Positions 51,140 through 52,531 of a DNA stretch of 52,531 bases are shown here, piece after piece. The notes beneath the pieces are model-generated. The model was not told where the DNA came from and ran no database searches. It was given only the letters and a program-made list of their open reading frames with translations. Positions within the stretch are counted from its first letter, which is position 1; each line of letters starts with the position of its first letter. Location: positions 1-52,531 of the forward strand of contig PLXR01000155.1 of the NCBI GenBank assembly GCA_003151495.1, read 5' to 3'. Origin of the DNA: Opitutaceae bacterium. GTDB taxonomy: Bacteria; Verrucomicrobiota; Verrucomicrobiia; Opitutales; Opitutaceae. The translations under genes were made by a program, and so were the position numbers.

Positions 51140-52531
51140 GCCGTGGCCTCGGGCGGCTCCAGGGGGGAGCTGGTCTCCTCCTCGGTCTCGACAATCCGCG
51201 CGATGCTCAGGAGCTTGTCCCCCTCGGCGAGCGTGAGGAGCTTGACGCCCTTCGCGCCGCGGCCTGTCTCGCGGATCTCGCTGACCCTCGTGCGGATGCT
51301 CTGGCCCTTGGCTGTGAGAAGCATCACCTCGCCCCCGTCGCGCACGCTGAGGGCCCCGGCGACGTTGACCGATCCATCCTCGGGCAGGTCGATCGCTATG
51401 ACGCCCGTGCCGCCCCGGCTGATCAGACGGTAGTCCTCGAACGGCGTCCGCTTGCCGATGCCGTCCTCCCGGGCGATCAGGAGCCGGTCGAGCGGGTCGC
51501 AGACCTCGATCGCCTTCACGTAGTCGCCGTCAATCTTGAAGCGCATGCCGGTCACCCCGACCGTGTCGCGGCCCTGGTCGCGGAGGTCCTCCTCGTTGAA
51601 CCGGACCGCCTGGCCCTTGGTGCTCACGAGCACGATCTCGTTCTGGCCCGTCGTCAGGACGCAGCCGACGAGGGTGTCCCCCTCCTCGAGCTTTATCCCG
51701 CGAAGGCCGCCCTCGCGCGTTGCGTTGGTGTAGTCGGTCAGGTTCGTCTTCTTCGTCACGCCCCCCTTGGTGGCCATGACCAGGTGGCGCGTTCCCTCGA
51801 AGTCCTTGACGCAGATCATCGCCGCGATCTTCTCGCCCTCGGCCAGCCGCAGGAAGCTCGAGACCGACTTGCCCTTGGACGCCCGCGTCCCCTCCGGCAC
51901 GTCGTAGACCTTCTTCGCGTGGCACTGGCCGGTGTTCGTGAAGAAGAGGATGAAGTCGTGCGTGCTCGCCGTGAACAGGTGCTCGACGAAGTCCTCGTCG
52001 TAGGTCTCCGTCCCTATGATCCCCTTGCCGCCCCTCTTCTGGGAGCGGTAGTCGGCGACCCGCGTGCGCTTGATGAAGCCCAGGTGCGAGACCGTGATGA
52101 CGCAGCCCTCGTTCGGGATCACGTCCTCCATCCTGAACTCCCCCGTGGCGGCGATGATCTCCGTCCGGCGGGGCGAGGCGTACTTCGCCCGCATCTCCAG
52201 GAGCTCGCTCTTGATGAGGGCCAGCAGCTTGGCGTCGGACTCGAGGATCCCGCGCAGCTCCTCGATCAGCTTCATGAGCCCCAGGTACTCCGCCTCGATC
52301 TTGCCGCGCTCTAGGCCCGTCAGCTGGTAGAGCCGCAGCTCGAGGATCGCGTCCGTCTGCCGCTCCGAGAGGGGATACTTGGCCATCAGCTTCACCTTGG
52401 CCTCGTCCCTGTTCGAGGACGCCCGGATGATCTTCACGAAGTCGTCCAGGTTATCGAGCGCGATGATGTAGCCCTCGAGGATGTGGGCCCTGTCCTCGGC
52501 CTCGCGGAGGCGGAACTTCGTGCGGCGCGTG
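51136..52531 (-). CDS. gyrA: DNA gyrase subunit A, partial (C-terminal part)
   Basis: The 3' part of gyrA; the frame is open to the right edge and the start lies outside the window. The visible part covers the end of the breakage-reunion domain (RRTKFRLREAEDRAHILEGYIIALDNLD, then the exit-gate tail YPLSERQTDAILELRLYQLTGLE) and the six-bladed beta-pinwheel C-terminal domain. The GyrA box reads QKRGGKG (in YRSQKRGGKGIIG), which supports gyrase rather than topoisomerase IV ParC, since the box wraps DNA. Further blade motifs include SRGGTGVIAID and GRGAKGVKLL. The acidic tail ends in EPPEATA. Its stop shares CTAG with the convergent gene. Confidence 0.94.
   Translation of the reverse strand, partial: TRRTKFRLREAEDRAHILEGYIIALDNLDDFVKIIRASSNRDEAKVKLMAKYPLSERQTDAILELRLYQLTGLERGKIEAEYLGLMKLIEELRGILESDAKLLALIKSELLEMRAKYASPRRTEIIAATGEFRMEDVIPNEGCVITVSHLGFIKRTRVADYRSQKRGGKGIIGTETYDEDFVEHLFTASTHDFILFFTNTGQCHAKKVYDVPEGTRASKGKSVSSFLRLAEGEKIAAMICVKDFEGTRHLVMATKGGVTKKTNLTDYTNATREGGLRGIKLEEGDTLVGCVLTTGQNEIVLVSTKGQAVRFNEEDLRDQGRDTVGVTGMRFKIDGDYVKAIEVCDPLDRLLIAREDGIGKRTPFEDYRLISRGGTGVIAIDLPEDGSVNVAGALSVRDGGEVMLLTAKGQSIRTRVSEIRETGRGAKGVKLLTLAEGDKLLSIARIVETEEETSSPLEPPEATA

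Overview
The window is a high-G+C chromosomal segment from a Gram-negative bacterium. It carries a secretin, a GspE-type ATPase, a PagL-type outer-membrane barrel, lipoproteins and an O-antigen-type polysaccharide cluster. The gene mix points to Verrucomicrobiota, most likely an Opitutaceae-like plant-polysaccharide degrader: an exosortase/EpsI fusion, RNase Y together with RNase E/G, many secreted glycoside hydrolases, frequent GTG/TTG starts, and a twice-repeated C-terminal domain of a kind I associate with that family. This assignment is inference; there is no rRNA gene in the window and no tRNA that I can see.

Layout. 1-1324: 5' part of a secretin gene (minus strand). 1386-9172: sugar module (Na+/solute symporter, aldose 1-epimerase, GH2 beta-galactosidase, YceH-like protein, SGNH esterase). 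9230-13868: sulfur module. A minus-strand operon encodes a RuBisCO-like protein, a cupin and a transsulfuration PLP enzyme; a divergent plus-strand pair encodes O-acetylhomoserine sulfhydrylase and a CoA-binding protein. 13895-18966: DUF3574 protein, oligopeptide-binding lipoprotein, GPH-type sugar transporter, Tat-exported Gfo/Idh/MocA oxidoreductase. 19237-23361: overlapping operon of hybrid histidine kinase, CheY-like regulator, 70-aa protein and GspE ATPase, then a PagL-like gene. 23527-29838: arabinoxylan module (GH3, GH51, CE1-like esterase) and a CAP lipoprotein. 29839-33090: sparse region with a large Ig-like surface protein, ORF remnants, a strong hairpin and two sets of ~21-bp degenerate tandem repeats that look like mobile-element ends. 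33091-44368: RNase E/G and RodA, then a polysaccharide cluster (methyltransferases, polymerase/ligase, GT9, flippase, GT4, exosortase-EpsI). 44765-52531: housekeeping genes (RNase Y, PuuD-like urate hydroxylase, HisN-type phosphatase, DEDD exonuclease, WecG/TagA transferase, HAD phosphatase, a secreted unknown) and the 3' part of gyrA.

The most interesting locus is 9.2-13.4 kb. A form-IV RuBisCO-like protein is translationally coupled to a cupin and followed by a Cys/Met-type PLP enzyme, with an O-acetylhomoserine sulfhydrylase divergent from it. That set matches the parts of the methylthioadenosine-isoprenoid shunt described in Rhodospirillum rubrum: RLP isomerase, cupin methylsulfurylase that releases methanethiol, and sulfhydrylase that recaptures methanethiol as methionine. 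Here it sits in one ~4.1-kb locus. The RLP also has His where RuBisCO has metal-binding Glu204, so the chemistry may differ. Statements about base composition are by eye; nothing was computed and no database was searched.
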